This document shows positions 54,432 to 63,150 of a stretch of 64,000 bases of DNA, piece after piece; the first letter of the stretch is position 1, and each line of letters starts with the position of its first letter. The DNA is taken from the NCBI RefSeq assembly GCF_002387895.1, contig NZ_DGLI01000044.1, positions 102,023 to 166,022 on the forward strand. Direction: 5' to 3'. Origin of the DNA: Clostridium sp. UBA4548 (GTDB taxonomy: Bacteria; Bacillota; Clostridia; Clostridiales; Clostridiaceae). The position numbers and the translations under genes are program-made. The notes beneath the pieces are model-generated. The model was not told the origin of the DNA. It made no database searches and saw only the letters and a list, made by a program, of their open reading frames with translations.

Positions 54432-56351
54432 CTACTTAGATTTAACTGAGAAATTGTAAACCCATAATCCTAGTAAGAAGTACATTGCTGTTGCAAATAT
54501 TGCATTTCCAGTTAAAGCTGGAATGAAGTTTGCACCAAAACCAATGTTTAATCCTATTGTAGCTGCACCTGCTACAACGATACCCATTAAGGCATCTCCA
54601 GCAACAAGTCCAGATGCAAGTAATATACCTGTTTCAACTTTATCTTTCTTAACAGTTTCATCATTCTTGAATTTTCTTTCAACTAAAACTCTTACGATAC
54701 CACCAACTAGTATACCAGCATTTAAGTGGATTGGTAGGTATAGACCAAGAGCAACTGGAAGTATTGGAAGTCCAGCAAATTGACAGAATACAGCTATTGA
54801 TGCTCCAACGAATACTAGAGCCCATGGTAACTCACCTGTCATAATTCCTTTAATAACCATTGACATTAATGTAGCTTGTGGAGCAGCAACTTCTTTTGTT
54901 CCTATTCCATAAGTAGTGTTAAGCATGTTGATAACTAATGCTGCAAACACAGATGCTATAACTAAACCAATAAACATACCAACTTGAACTTTTCTAGGAG
55001 ATCCTCCTATGATGTAAGTTGTTTTTAAACTTTGTGCAGTACCACCTGAAACAGCTATAGCCACACAAACTATACCACCAATTAATACAGCTACGATCAT
55101 AGCCTCTTGGTTTGTTTTTCCTAATGCTTTTAAAGTACCAGCAACGAAAAGTAATGTTGCAATTGTCATACCTGATACTGGGTTATTAGAAGCTCCAATT
55201 ATACCACACATTCTTGCTGAAACTACAGCAAAGAAGAATGAGAATACAACTGCTAGTATAGCTCCAAAAATACCTGCTTCTCTAAACATTGGTAGTAACC
55301 AAGCTAATGCAAATACAATTACTGCTGCTCCAATTACCCAAGTAATAGGTGCATCTTCTTCTGTTCTTTTAACTGAACCAGCACCTTTAGCACCAATTCC
55401 AGCCATTGCAGATTTGAAAGATTTAATGATAGTTGGTGCTGATTTACCTAGAGATATAAATCCTCCAGTAGCAACAGCTCCAGCTCCTATATATCTAACA
55501 TATTTACTCCAGATGTCCCATGCTCCCATTTCTGATATTAATTGTGTAGATGGGAATAATGGTGCTGATAATCCTGCTCCGATAAATTTAATTAACGGAA
55601 TTAGACCAAGCCAAGCAATTAAAGAACCACCAAACATGAATGCTGATGCTTCTGTACCAACGATAAATCCAACTCCTAATAATGAAGCTAATGTATCAAA
55701 TCCAAATATTGAACCTTGATATTTAGTTATAACCCATTCTGGTTCTTCAAGCCATAGCTTAAATCCACCAGATAATAATTTATAACCTGCTCCTACTCCT
55801 AAACCAGTCATAACTGTTTTAAATCCAGCTCCGCCTTCGCTTCCGTTTACTAAAACTTCTGCTGCAGCCATAGACTCAGGATAAACTAAATTTCCATGTT
55901 CTTCAACAATTAAGAATCTTCTTAATGGAGTAACAAAGAATACTCCTAGAAGTCCTCCTAGTGTAGTTACAATAACTACTGTCCAAATACTTAAGTCAAA
56001 TCCCCATAATATAATTGCTGGAAGTATGAATATAATACCACCAGCTATAGATTCTCCCATAGCAGCAACAGATGCAACTAAGTTAGCCTCTAATATATTA
56101 TTTCTTCTAAATATTCCTTTTAAAATTCCTGTTGCAAGTATTGCTCCTGGGATACCAGCAGAAATAGTTAATCCTACTTTCAATCCAAGATAAGTATTTG
56201 CAGCTGCAAAAATGATTGCGAATATGATTCCTAGAAAAATAGAATATCCAGTTGATTCTGGCATTGCTACTGTTGTAGGAACAAATGGAAGATAGTCATC
56301 ACCATGAACACCGCCATAAGCGTTATGGGATAATTTTTTTGTATTTTCCAT
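54432..56351 (-). CDS. OPT family oligopeptide transporter
   Basis: A 639-residue membrane protein with about 14-16 membrane segments, consistent with the OPT family (not the ABC type). Typical segments are SIFLGIIFAIIFAAANTYLG near residue 35, AGIPGAILATGILKG, YPESMAAAEVLVNGSEG and GMTIATLLF. It imports oligopeptides with a proton. I start at ATG 56351 because GGAGGTAAA precedes it; a GTG three bases earlier is also possible. First gene of the probable operon with PqqD-like and pepV, which would take the peptides onward to amino acids. Confidence 0.9.
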   Translation of the reverse strand: MENTKKLSHNAYGGVHGDDYLPFVPTTVAMPESTGYSIFLGIIFAIIFAAANTYLGLKVGLTISAGIPGAILATGILKGIFRRNNILEANLVASVAAMGESIAGGIIFILPAIILWGFDLSIWTVVIVTTLGGLLGVFFVTPLRRFLIVEEHGNLVYPESMAAAEVLVNGSEGGAGFKTVMTGLGVGAGYKLLSGGFKLWLEEPEWVITKYQGSIFGFDTLASLLGVGFIVGTEASAFMFGGSLIAWLGLIPLIKFIGAGLSAPLFPSTQLISEMGAWDIWSKYVRYIGAGAVATGGFISLGKSAPTIIKSFKSAMAGIGAKGAGSVKRTEEDAPITWVIGAAVIVFALAWLLPMFREAGIFGAILAVVFSFFFAVVSARMCGIIGASNNPVSGMTIATLLFVAGTLKALGKTNQEAMIVAVLIGGIVCVAIAVSGGTAQSLKTTYIIGGSPRKVQVGMFIGLVIASVFAALVINMLNTTYGIGTKEVAAPQATLMSMVIKGIMTGELPWALVFVGASIAVFCQFAGLPILPVALGLYLPIHLNAGILVGGIVRVLVERKFKNDETVKKDKVETGILLASGLVAGDALMGIVVAGAATIGLNIGFGANFIPALTGNAIFATAMYFLLGLWVYNFSVKSK

Positions 56352-56532
56352 CACTTTACCTCCTCTTAAATTATTAAATATGTGCTATTAAAGAATATCA
56401 CATTTCGACAAAAATATTAATTCCAATTTTGGCTGTTTTACCAAATTATCCAGCTAATAGTTCATTTTTCATTAGATTGCTACATTTTTCACACATTTTA
56501 TGAATAATTTTAAAATATATAATTAACAAAAT

Positions 56533-56546
56533 GTAAACAGGTTTAC
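56533..56546 (-). promoter_or_regulatory. Operator-like palindrome before the OPT operon
   Basis: GTAAAC-AG-GTTTAC, a 6-2-6 inverted repeat with an extra T on one side (TGTAAACAGGTTTACC), about 180 bases before the OPT start. It looks like a LacI-family-type site but with two bases too many between arms for a standard cre. Otherwise the gap 56352-56657 is AT-rich and featureless. Confidence 0.3.
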
Positions 56547-56657
56547 CATTGCTTTAATATGTTTAATTTAATTTATTTTTTTTACAAAACCACTTAAGTT
56601 ACTATGTCTATTATTATCCAAAATCAGATGAGTTATTACTATTTTTCATAAAAAAAC

Positions 56658-56686
56658 AAAATCTTTGCAAAAGCTACAAAGATTTT
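56658..56686 (-). terminator. Terminator after signal peptidase
   Basis: AAAATCTTTG and CAAAGATTTT pair perfectly over ten bases with a nine-base loop, 24 bases after the stop of the signal peptidase gene. Flanks are A-rich on the plus and T-rich on the minus strand. Confidence 0.8.
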
Positions 56687-56710
56687 ATTAAACTTCCTTA
56701 GCAATATTAG

Positions 56711-57226
56711 TTATTTTAGAGCACCAAATCTATTGAAAGGTTTTATAATAAATTTTGCTTCTCCCATAATTTCATCATAAGGTATGTATGGATTGCTCCA
56801 GTACCTTGAATCTACCGAATTTGCTCTGTTATCACCTAAAAACAAATAGCACCCTTCGGGAACCATAAAAGTACCTACTTTGTCACTCTTGTATTTAACG
56901 TAAGATTCCTCTAGTTGTATATCATTTACAAAAACTGTTCCATCAGACTTTATCTCAACCTTTTCATTTGGAAGACCAACTAACCTTTTAATTAAATCTT
57001 CATTAGCTTCTTTTGAATGAAAAACTAAAATATCTCCCCTTTTCAAAGATGAAGGCCTGTAGTTTCTTAGCACAAATATTTTATCTCCTGGTTTAATAGT
57101 AGGATACATAGATTCTGTTGGTACACTAACATTGAAAAATATAAATTTATTAATAATAAAGGCTAGGATTATAGCACATATAATTGGTATTGCCCATTCC
57201 TTTACAAACTTCTTTACTATGTCCAT
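56711..57226 (-). CDS. lepB: Signal peptidase I
   Basis: A 171-residue type I signal peptidase that removes signal peptides from exported proteins at the outer membrane face. One N-terminal membrane anchor (about 12-30) is followed by the catalytic S39 in PTESMYPTI and general base K80 in DLIKRLVGLP, with the GDNRANSVDSRYW box E. Length is typical for Firmicute SipS. The start is ATG at 57226 with GAGGTGATATAT before it; an upstream in-frame stretch of 33 residues lacks a ribosome site and is not used. Monocistronic. Confidence 0.93.
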   Translation of the reverse strand: MDIVKKFVKEWAIPIICAIILAFIINKFIFFNVSVPTESMYPTIKPGDKIFVLRNYRPSSLKRGDILVFHSKEANEDLIKRLVGLPNEKVEIKSDGTVFVNDIQLEESYVKYKSDKVGTFMVPEGCYLFLGDNRANSVDSRYWSNPYIPYDEIMGEAKFIIKPFNRFGALK

Positions 57227-57616
57227 ATATATCACCTCATAATAATTCATAAAATTTATTTTATCACACTTGGAAATCTTTATCAAATTCTCTTTACTTT
57301 TCATAGACTTATTTAATAACTTCATATTTCTAAACCAATATTAATATGTTAATTAATATTTTAAAATTTATATTTACTTATACCTATTTTAAATTTTAAA
57401 AATATATTTGTAATTTTAAAACTAAAATATATGTAATATGCCTAATTTTTAACTGTTTAGTAAAATTAGAGCTTGCTATATAACTAATATAATCTCACTT
57501 GCAAAATAATAAGGTTATTATAGTAGAATTGTGAAAAACATACCATCTATTATTATTTAAAAAATACTAATAATAATACTAGTAGTAAAAATAATTTCAT
57601 AGAAGGAGGGGAAAAT
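57227..57616. other. Intergenic region upstream of the pirin and signal peptidase genes
   Basis: About 390 bases, very AT-rich, between divergent genes. It must hold both promoters, but no pair of hexamers stands out. A string of short repeats of TAATAATAC-type near 57568 is present but unremarkable. Nothing else seen. Confidence 0.35.
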
Positions 57617-58342
57617 ATGATAACTAAAAAACCTTTAAGTAATATGGCTGAAAGTAATATTGGTTGGATTAAAAGTACTCATCATTATTCATCTAGTAAA
57701 CATTCAACTTCCAAATATAAGAGTTTTGGTGTTCTACAATTATTAAATGATGAAGTTATCTTACCAAGAAGTGGTTTTCATAATCATCCTCACTATGATA
57801 TGGAGATTTTGTCTTATGTGGTTGATGGTGAGTTAACTCATGGAGATAGTTTAGGAAATGAAAGTATATTAAAAAAAGGTGGAGTTCAATATATAAGTGC
57901 TGGTTCAGGTGTAACTTACGAGGAGCATAATTTTGGAATTAACCCCTTAAGATTTATTCAATTGTGGATTTTGCCAGATAATAAAACATCTAATCCAAAT
58001 TATATGAGTTATGATTTTTCTTTAAAAGATAATAAAAACCATTGGATTTATATGGTTAGCAGTAAAAATGGACTAGCTCCTGTCAAAGTTAACCAAGATA
58101 TAAATATTTACAGTGCAATGGTAGAAAAAGAAAATAGTGTAGAATTTAATATCCGTGAAAACAGGCAAGCTTATCTTATTCAAATTTATGGTAAGTCATT
58201 TGTAACAAGTTTAGAGGAAAAAAACCACAAAGTTCTACTGGAGGAAAAGGACGCATTAGAAATATATGAAGATGAAATAAAAATTAATACTGTTGAAAAT
58301 TCTCATTTTCTGTTGGTAGAAATGAATGAGTATGTTAATTAA
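57617..58342 (+). CDS. Pirin family protein
   Basis: A 241-residue bicupin. The first cupin carries the metal ligands in FHNHPHYDMEILSYVVDGEL and GDSLGNESILKKGGVQYISAG followed by EEHN, matching bacterial pirins such as YhhW, which has quercetin dioxygenase activity in vitro. The physiological role is unknown. The C-terminal cupin is degenerate. GAAGGAGGGG precedes the ATG. Monocistronic; closed by a long terminator. Confidence 0.88.
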   Translation: MITKKPLSNMAESNIGWIKSTHHYSSSKHSTSKYKSFGVLQLLNDEVILPRSGFHNHPHYDMEILSYVVDGELTHGDSLGNESILKKGGVQYISAGSGVTYEEHNFGINPLRFIQLWILPDNKTSNPNYMSYDFSLKDNKNHWIYMVSSKNGLAPVKVNQDINIYSAMVEKENSVEFNIRENRQAYLIQIYGKSFVTSLEEKNHKVLLEEKDALEIYEDEIKINTVENSHFLLVEMNEYVN

Positions 58343-58380
58343 AAGTAAAGCATGATTTAACTTAACTTTTTAAGCATAGG

Positions 58381-58422
58381 CAGTTATAAACTAATGATCA
58401 AAGTTTATAACTGCTGTTTTTT
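58381..58422 (+). terminator. Terminator after the pirin gene
   Basis: CAGTTATAAACT and AGTTTATAACTG form a perfect 12-base stem with a nine-base loop, then CTGTTTTTTATG. About 40 bases after the stop. Confidence 0.88.
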
Positions 58423-58427
58423 ATGTT

Positions 58428-58997
58428 TTAAATCTCTATACACCCTCTTGCAAAATTGTAAAGTTCATAAATAATATAATTGTTGGTTTCTTTTATCAAC
58501 TTTTCTTCATCTATTACAACTACAGGTAATTTCGTATCTTTAGAAAGTTTATCCGCAATTACATCAAACTGAAGTTTACTATATTTCGTCTTCACTCCTA
58601 AAATGATATTAAAAGAATTTTTAACTTCCATCAATCTATTAATAAACTTATCAAATTCACCAAGTTCACTTAAATTATAAAGAAAAACATTAAGATCCCC
58701 TTTATTATGCTCTTCAAGCATATACTCATCTAACTCTGAAAGTAAAAAACTATTTAAATACTTTATTTTCCTTTCATTATTAGATTCTTTACATGATTTC
58801 TCAAAATTTAAATTATCCTTATTCCATCTATCATTACACTTGCAATATTCTATGAAGTATTTTCCTAATTGTCCCACTCCAACAATATTTATAAAACGCT
58901 TACTCTCTTTAACTATATTTAAATTAATATCCTTATATTTTTGTAATAAATGTTCTAACTTTTTATAATCTATGTAGTTAACGTGATTGTTTAACAT
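58428..58997 (-). CDS. Protein of unknown function with a glycine-rich strand-loop
   Basis: A 189-residue soluble protein. Residues 36-43 read INIVGVGQLG, a strand-glycine-loop of the type found in dinucleotide-binding or tubulin/FtsZ-like folds, followed by helices and a C-terminal NIILGVKTKYSKLQFDVIADKL strand-helix unit. It could be a degenerate nucleotide-binding protein, but the rest shows no matching motif and I would not assign it. It has two cysteine pairs (YCKC and others). ATG with AGGGGGG nine bases upstream. Monocistronic and convergent with the pirin gene. Confidence 0.5.
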   Translation of the reverse strand: MLNNHVNYIDYKKLEHLLQKYKDINLNIVKESKRFINIVGVGQLGKYFIEYCKCNDRWNKDNLNFEKSCKESNNERKIKYLNSFLLSELDEYMLEEHNKGDLNVFLYNLSELGEFDKFINRLMEVKNSFNIILGVKTKYSKLQFDVIADKLSKDTKLPVVVIDEEKLIKETNNYIIYELYNFARGCIEI

Positions 58998-59120
58998 ATT
59001 AGTCCCCCCTACACCTTAAATTAAATATAATACTATTATGACATAATTTTATAAATATTCAAACTATTTTTCTTAAACATATTTATTTTATTACATTTTG
59101 TTTTATTTCATGTTGCAACT

Positions 59121-59142
59121 AAAAAAAAAAAAAAAAAAAAAA
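59121..59142. repeat. 22-base poly-A tract
   Basis: An uninterrupted run of 22 A on the plus strand in the 58998-59380 intergenic region. Runs this long are unusual even in AT-rich genomes and are prone to slippage and sequencing error. Nothing else of note lies between 58998 and 59120. Confidence 0.85.
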
Positions 59143-59277
59143 CACAAAAGGAATTGTATGTAGAATGTAATAATGATATTGCATAAATATATCTAATTCT
59201 AATTTGTACTCACTTTAACATAAGTTAGTTAAAATTTTTAGAGTAATATGGAAATAATATTCCAACTCACATAAAAG

Positions 59278-59376
59278 AAACACTATAACCTTAAAATATG
59301 TTGTCAAATACAGTAAAAGAGTTAAATTTCTAACCTGCTTTACTATATAGTATGTCATATAAAGGCTATAGTGTTT
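59278..59376 (-). terminator. Long imperfect inverted repeat (terminator or mobile remnant)
   Basis: AAACACTATAACCTT (59278-59292) pairs with AAGGCTATAGTGTTT (59362-59376) with one mismatch, and the similarity continues inward for about 50 bases per arm, including AGTAAA with TTTACT and GTTA with TAAC. On the minus strand the outer T-rich end sits 5 bases past the stop of the YjiH-like gene, so it can act as its terminator. The long paired arms exceed a normal terminator. Confidence 0.55.
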
Positions 59377-59380
59377 TTTA

Positions 59381-60541
59381 TTAACTTATTAATAGATATA
59401 GAAAATGTGCAACAATTCCAGCTGCAATTCCCCCAAAGGTATGGCTAATTATAGCTTTACCAGTTAATTCTCTGCAATTTAAGCTATCCATCATAGCAAC
59501 GTGTGTACTTAAATACCCACTCCAACACATTCCCATAGCAGTAAATACTGCTATTTCATTTCCTCCAATTAACCCTTGTTCTAACATCTTAGGAACTAAT
59601 CCCATTGCAGCTCCTACAGCCCCTAAAGAGGTAATTGGAAAAGCAATAGCTTCTGAACTTTGGAATCCAAATAAAGGACTAATTATAAAACTTAATTTGC
59701 TTCCTATCCAAGGAAGTAACTTTACGCCTTCGTAAGCTGCCCCAGTATATTCCCCTGTGGCTGAGGGTCCATTTGTAAGCATTAACACTATGGTGCAAAT
59801 TATTAATACTCCTGGTATTATGGCTAACCCCATTTCTACGCCTGACTTCCCCCCCTCTAAAAGAGCATCCATAATCCTTCCACCTGCACTACCTTGTCTA
59901 ACTTCTCTATAATTTATCATATCAAAGCTTTCACCATCCTCAACTACACAATACTCTTTTTTACCATATATTTTCGATGTAAACCTTAACATTATCCTCG
60001 TACTAACAATACTACCTACTACCGCACCAATATTGCCAATGATTCCAGCAAGAATAAAACTTTCTCCTACAGGAGACTTTTGGCTAATCATAAAGGTTGT
60101 AACTATAAGTCCCATCCCAAAGGCAGTCCCTAAGTTTGTAAGGGCAGGTATTTGGTATTTCTTAAAATAGCGCCTAAAACCCTTATCATCTGCTAGTGTT
60201 AAAATCGCAGGATTATCTGATAGATAGGTTGCTAAAACCGCTATAGTTGCTGCTCCAGGCAAATCATAAAGTGGTTTCATTAATGGCGATAGTATTTTAT
60301 TTATTATGGAAACTACTCCAAATTCGGAAAGAAGTGCAGATATTGCTCCAGCTAAAACTGCTATGGCTAGTATATAAAATACTGTATCCATCAGCAATCT
60401 ATAGGCTGTGTTCATTAGAGTGTTAAACATATTTATTGTACCCATAACACTACCTATTCCCAAGAAAACCCCTATAAAAATTACTAAAAATATAAATGCT
60501 TCTGTACTAATGGCCTTTTTTAACGGCTTATTTTGTGACAC
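59381..60541 (-). CDS. YjiH family / nucleoside-recognition (GATE) domain membrane protein
   Basis: A 386-residue membrane protein with about ten segments. The GATE or nucleoside-recognition domain is in the C-terminal half (AFPITSLGAVGAAMGLVPKM, MCWSGYLSTHVAMMDSLN) and a related unit near the N-terminus (STEAFIFLVIFIGVFLGIGS, ATYLSDNPAILTLADD). Family members are linked to spore maturation proteins and nucleoside or ion transport, without firm function. The start is GTG at 60541 with GGGGGAGAAATCA before it; an upstream in-frame ATG lies 84 bases earlier without a ribosome site. Monocistronic. Confidence 0.78.
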   Translation of the reverse strand: MSQNKPLKKAISTEAFIFLVIFIGVFLGIGSVMGTINMFNTLMNTAYRLLMDTVFYILAIAVLAGAISALLSEFGVVSIINKILSPLMKPLYDLPGAATIAVLATYLSDNPAILTLADDKGFRRYFKKYQIPALTNLGTAFGMGLIVTTFMISQKSPVGESFILAGIIGNIGAVVGSIVSTRIMLRFTSKIYGKKEYCVVEDGESFDMINYREVRQGSAGGRIMDALLEGGKSGVEMGLAIIPGVLIICTIVLMLTNGPSATGEYTGAAYEGVKLLPWIGSKLSFIISPLFGFQSSEAIAFPITSLGAVGAAMGLVPKMLEQGLIGGNEIAVFTAMGMCWSGYLSTHVAMMDSLNCRELTGKAIISHTFGGIAAGIVAHFLYLLIS

Positions 60542-60648
60542 TGATTTCTCCCCCTCTATTAATGCACATAACCTAATGACTAAAATTTCCTTCTTAATTA
60601 TGTGATATTTAGTAAAGCTTGTCAATTATTAAATCAAAGGGGTAAACT

Positions 60649-60753
60649 ATGTTTATTTTTCATTTTAATGAATATATCAATAAATTATTCACTATACTTC
60701 TTTCATGGTTGGTTTTCATTTATTTTTTGCATAATTGTGTATTTTCTCAATAA
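60649..60753 (+). CDS. Possible 34-residue single-span membrane peptide
   Basis: A short frame with ATG at 60649, preceded by AAAGGGGTAAACT at good spacing. The peptide begins MFIFHFNEYINK and has one hydrophobic helix (LFTILLSWLVFIYFL). No family recognised; support is the ribosome site and the membrane-helix composition. It lies in the long gap 60542-61317, whose remainder (60754-61317) holds AT-rich promoter DNA and nothing else I recognise. Confidence 0.3.
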   Translation: MFIFHFNEYINKLFTILLSWLVFIYFLHNCVFSQ

Positions 60754-61317
60754 TCTGTTCAAAAAATGTTTACAACATTTACTTTTAATAACCACCTCCA
60801 TAGTGCCATATCCACTTTAAAAAACTATGTTCAAGGTATTACTACTACCATATACTTTATTAAGCTTCTTTTTGTTCATACAACATTTAACAACATTTCA
60901 GAAAGATAATTCACTGATTCACCTTTAGTGTTCACTGTAACTTAAGTTTTAAAATTAGTTAAGGTAAGAATCTTTTTCTAAAAATAAAATTTTGGTGTAA
61001 TGAAATATTTTTGTACACAAAGGTGGTTTTTCTTAGTTAAATGTCCTTCCAAAGATTTTTTTAAAATGAACTTGTTCATTAGCTAAGAAGAGTTTGCGAA
61101 ATAATAATTTGAAAATTGCATTATAGTATAACTTAAACTTCATTTTTATCGCTTTTTCTATTCCAAATCTCAATAAAATGTATTATACTTATAGTAACTC
61201 CTGCATATTTTATATGTAATATATTATGGAATATATTGTTTTAAAAATAATACTATAAAAAAGCATCTTAAACCCTAATAAATTAGAAGTTAAGTTACTT
61301 AAGTTGGAGGTGAATAT

Positions 61318-63069
61318 ATGAAAAAGGAATTTTCAATAAGTAATGACAAGGTAATGATAAACTTTTCTGCCAAGTATTGTAACACCATAGAAAACCTACT
61401 AAAAAGTGAAGGCTTTAGAAGAGTACTTTTATCTTATTATAATAGAGTTAAAAGTAGAAATTCTAATGTTTACAAATTTCTATGTGAGAATATAGAAAAC
61501 ACTGATAGTGAAGAAATTACTGATGAACTGGTTGACCTTTTCAGATTACTAACAGTTCTTAAAGCTACGGAAATTGTACGACTTAATACTAGGTATGAGA
61601 AAATTCTTAAAGATAAGTATGAATTCTTTGAACTTGTAGAAGATTTTTATGGTTTTTGGAGACGCTTGGAAAGATACTCCATAATACAAAACAACAAAGT
61701 CACTGATGGTCTAGCTTCTGTAAGTTTTATAGAAGCAAATAATAAATTCACAAAACTGATTTTAGACTTTTACAGAAAGATTCAAGAAAGCATCCTTTCT
61801 GCTGAACCAACTGTTTATCGTCAACTTGCTTCTGGAGCTAACGCGGGGTTGATATTAAATAATACAGTTTGGCCTTGTCCTTATGAATATGAGGTTTTAG
61901 AGGATATCCCTTTTATTAATACCATAATGCTAGAAGCTCCTTTTATAACTTATCCAAAGAAAAACACTAGAGATGGGTTCTTTACTGAGACCTTCAAAAA
62001 CCCTCTGAATGATTGCTATATCAATACCGATCACTGGTTTTGCTACCCTGCTTTAGTAGGTGAAGTTTTAGCCTTCATTTATTTTCATAGAGATTTAATG
62101 GCTCACGGTGTTACCCTTTGTAATCTATTTGAAATGGCAAAAGAGGATGATTACAGAGGTAAAAAACCAGATATAGTTTATGTATTTGGAGCCAAGGATG
62201 ACTATGACAGGATAAGAACTATTTTTTATGATGATGTAAAAAATGGCATAATGCTTGGTTATGTTAACTATGATGAAGCCATAGATTATTTTGGCTACAT
62301 GAAAAAGATGACTCTTACACTTCATAATCTAATCATGATAAAAAAAGGTTACCTTCCCATCCATGGCGCCATGGTCAACATAATTATGAAAAACGGAAAA
62401 TCTGCCAATGTGCTTATCATGGGTGATAGTGGGGCTGGAAAATCTGAAAGTTTAGAGGCTTTTAGAAGTCTTAGTGAAGATTATATAAGCGATATGACTA
62501 TTATATTTGATGATATGGGCTCCATAAAACTTAGAAGAAATGGTCAAAAACCTAAGGCTTATGGCACAGAAATAGGAGCCTTTGTAAGACTAGACGATTT
62601 AGATCAAGGTTATGCTTTTAAAGAAATTGATAGAAGTATATTTATGAATCCTGATAAAACTAATGCAAGACTGGTAATGCCTGTAGCTACTTATAAGGAT
62701 ATACTGAAAGGTTATCCTATTGACTTATTTCTTTACGCAAACAATTTTGATGATGTGACTGAAAATACAAAAGCTATAGAATACTTTAATTCTGTTGAAG
62801 AAGCCATACCTATCTTCAGAGATGGAGCTAGAATGGCTAAAGGCACCACTTCTGAAAAAGGACTGGTAAAATCATATTTTGCAAACCCCTTTGGTCCTTA
62901 CCAAAGAATGTCAGAGACAGATAAATTAATTGACTTATATTTTAATGAATTTTTTAAAACCGGCGTAAAGGTTGGCCAAATAAAAACTTGTCTTGGAATC
63001 CAAGGTAAAGAGAAGGATGGTCCAAAACAAGCTGCTATCGAATTATTTGAAATTATTAAGGAGTTGTAA
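61318..63069 (+). CDS. HprK/PEPCK-superfamily P-loop protein
   Basis: A 583-residue protein. The C-terminal part has the P-loop GDSGAGKSE (from residue 369) in a context like HPr kinase: HGAMVNIIMKNGKSANVLIM, then IIFDDMGSI near residue 396 as the acidic second motif, and a loop RMAKGTTSEKGLVKSYFANP near 505 that recalls the PEP carboxykinase active-site loop. This places it in the HprK/PEPCK fold superfamily. The first 330 residues are helical and not recognised. It is longer than PckA (~530) and much longer than HprK (~310), so it is neither. Annotation as PEP carboxykinase would overstate. SD TTGGAGGTG. Monocistronic. Confidence 0.7.
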   Translation: MKKEFSISNDKVMINFSAKYCNTIENLLKSEGFRRVLLSYYNRVKSRNSNVYKFLCENIENTDSEEITDELVDLFRLLTVLKATEIVRLNTRYEKILKDKYEFFELVEDFYGFWRRLERYSIIQNNKVTDGLASVSFIEANNKFTKLILDFYRKIQESILSAEPTVYRQLASGANAGLILNNTVWPCPYEYEVLEDIPFINTIMLEAPFITYPKKNTRDGFFTETFKNPLNDCYINTDHWFCYPALVGEVLAFIYFHRDLMAHGVTLCNLFEMAKEDDYRGKKPDIVYVFGAKDDYDRIRTIFYDDVKNGIMLGYVNYDEAIDYFGYMKKMTLTLHNLIMIKKGYLPIHGAMVNIIMKNGKSANVLIMGDSGAGKSESLEAFRSLSEDYISDMTIIFDDMGSIKLRRNGQKPKAYGTEIGAFVRLDDLDQGYAFKEIDRSIFMNPDKTNARLVMPVATYKDILKGYPIDLFLYANNFDDVTENTKAIEYFNSVEEAIPIFRDGARMAKGTTSEKGLVKSYFANPFGPYQRMSETDKLIDLYFNEFFKTGVKVGQIKTCLGIQGKEKDGPKQAAIELFEIIKEL

Positions 63070-63150
63070 GGAAGTATTCCTAACTTTCTTCTTATCACAG
63101 TATATTTTATCCTTTAACCTAAAGGATACTGTAGAAATTAAGCTTTATAA

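Noticed and set aside
60602..60820. 72-residue plus-strand frame after the YjiH-like gene
   Set aside because: Its ATG at 60602 has no ribosome site. A shorter nested frame in another register (60649-60753) has one and is listed at low confidence instead.
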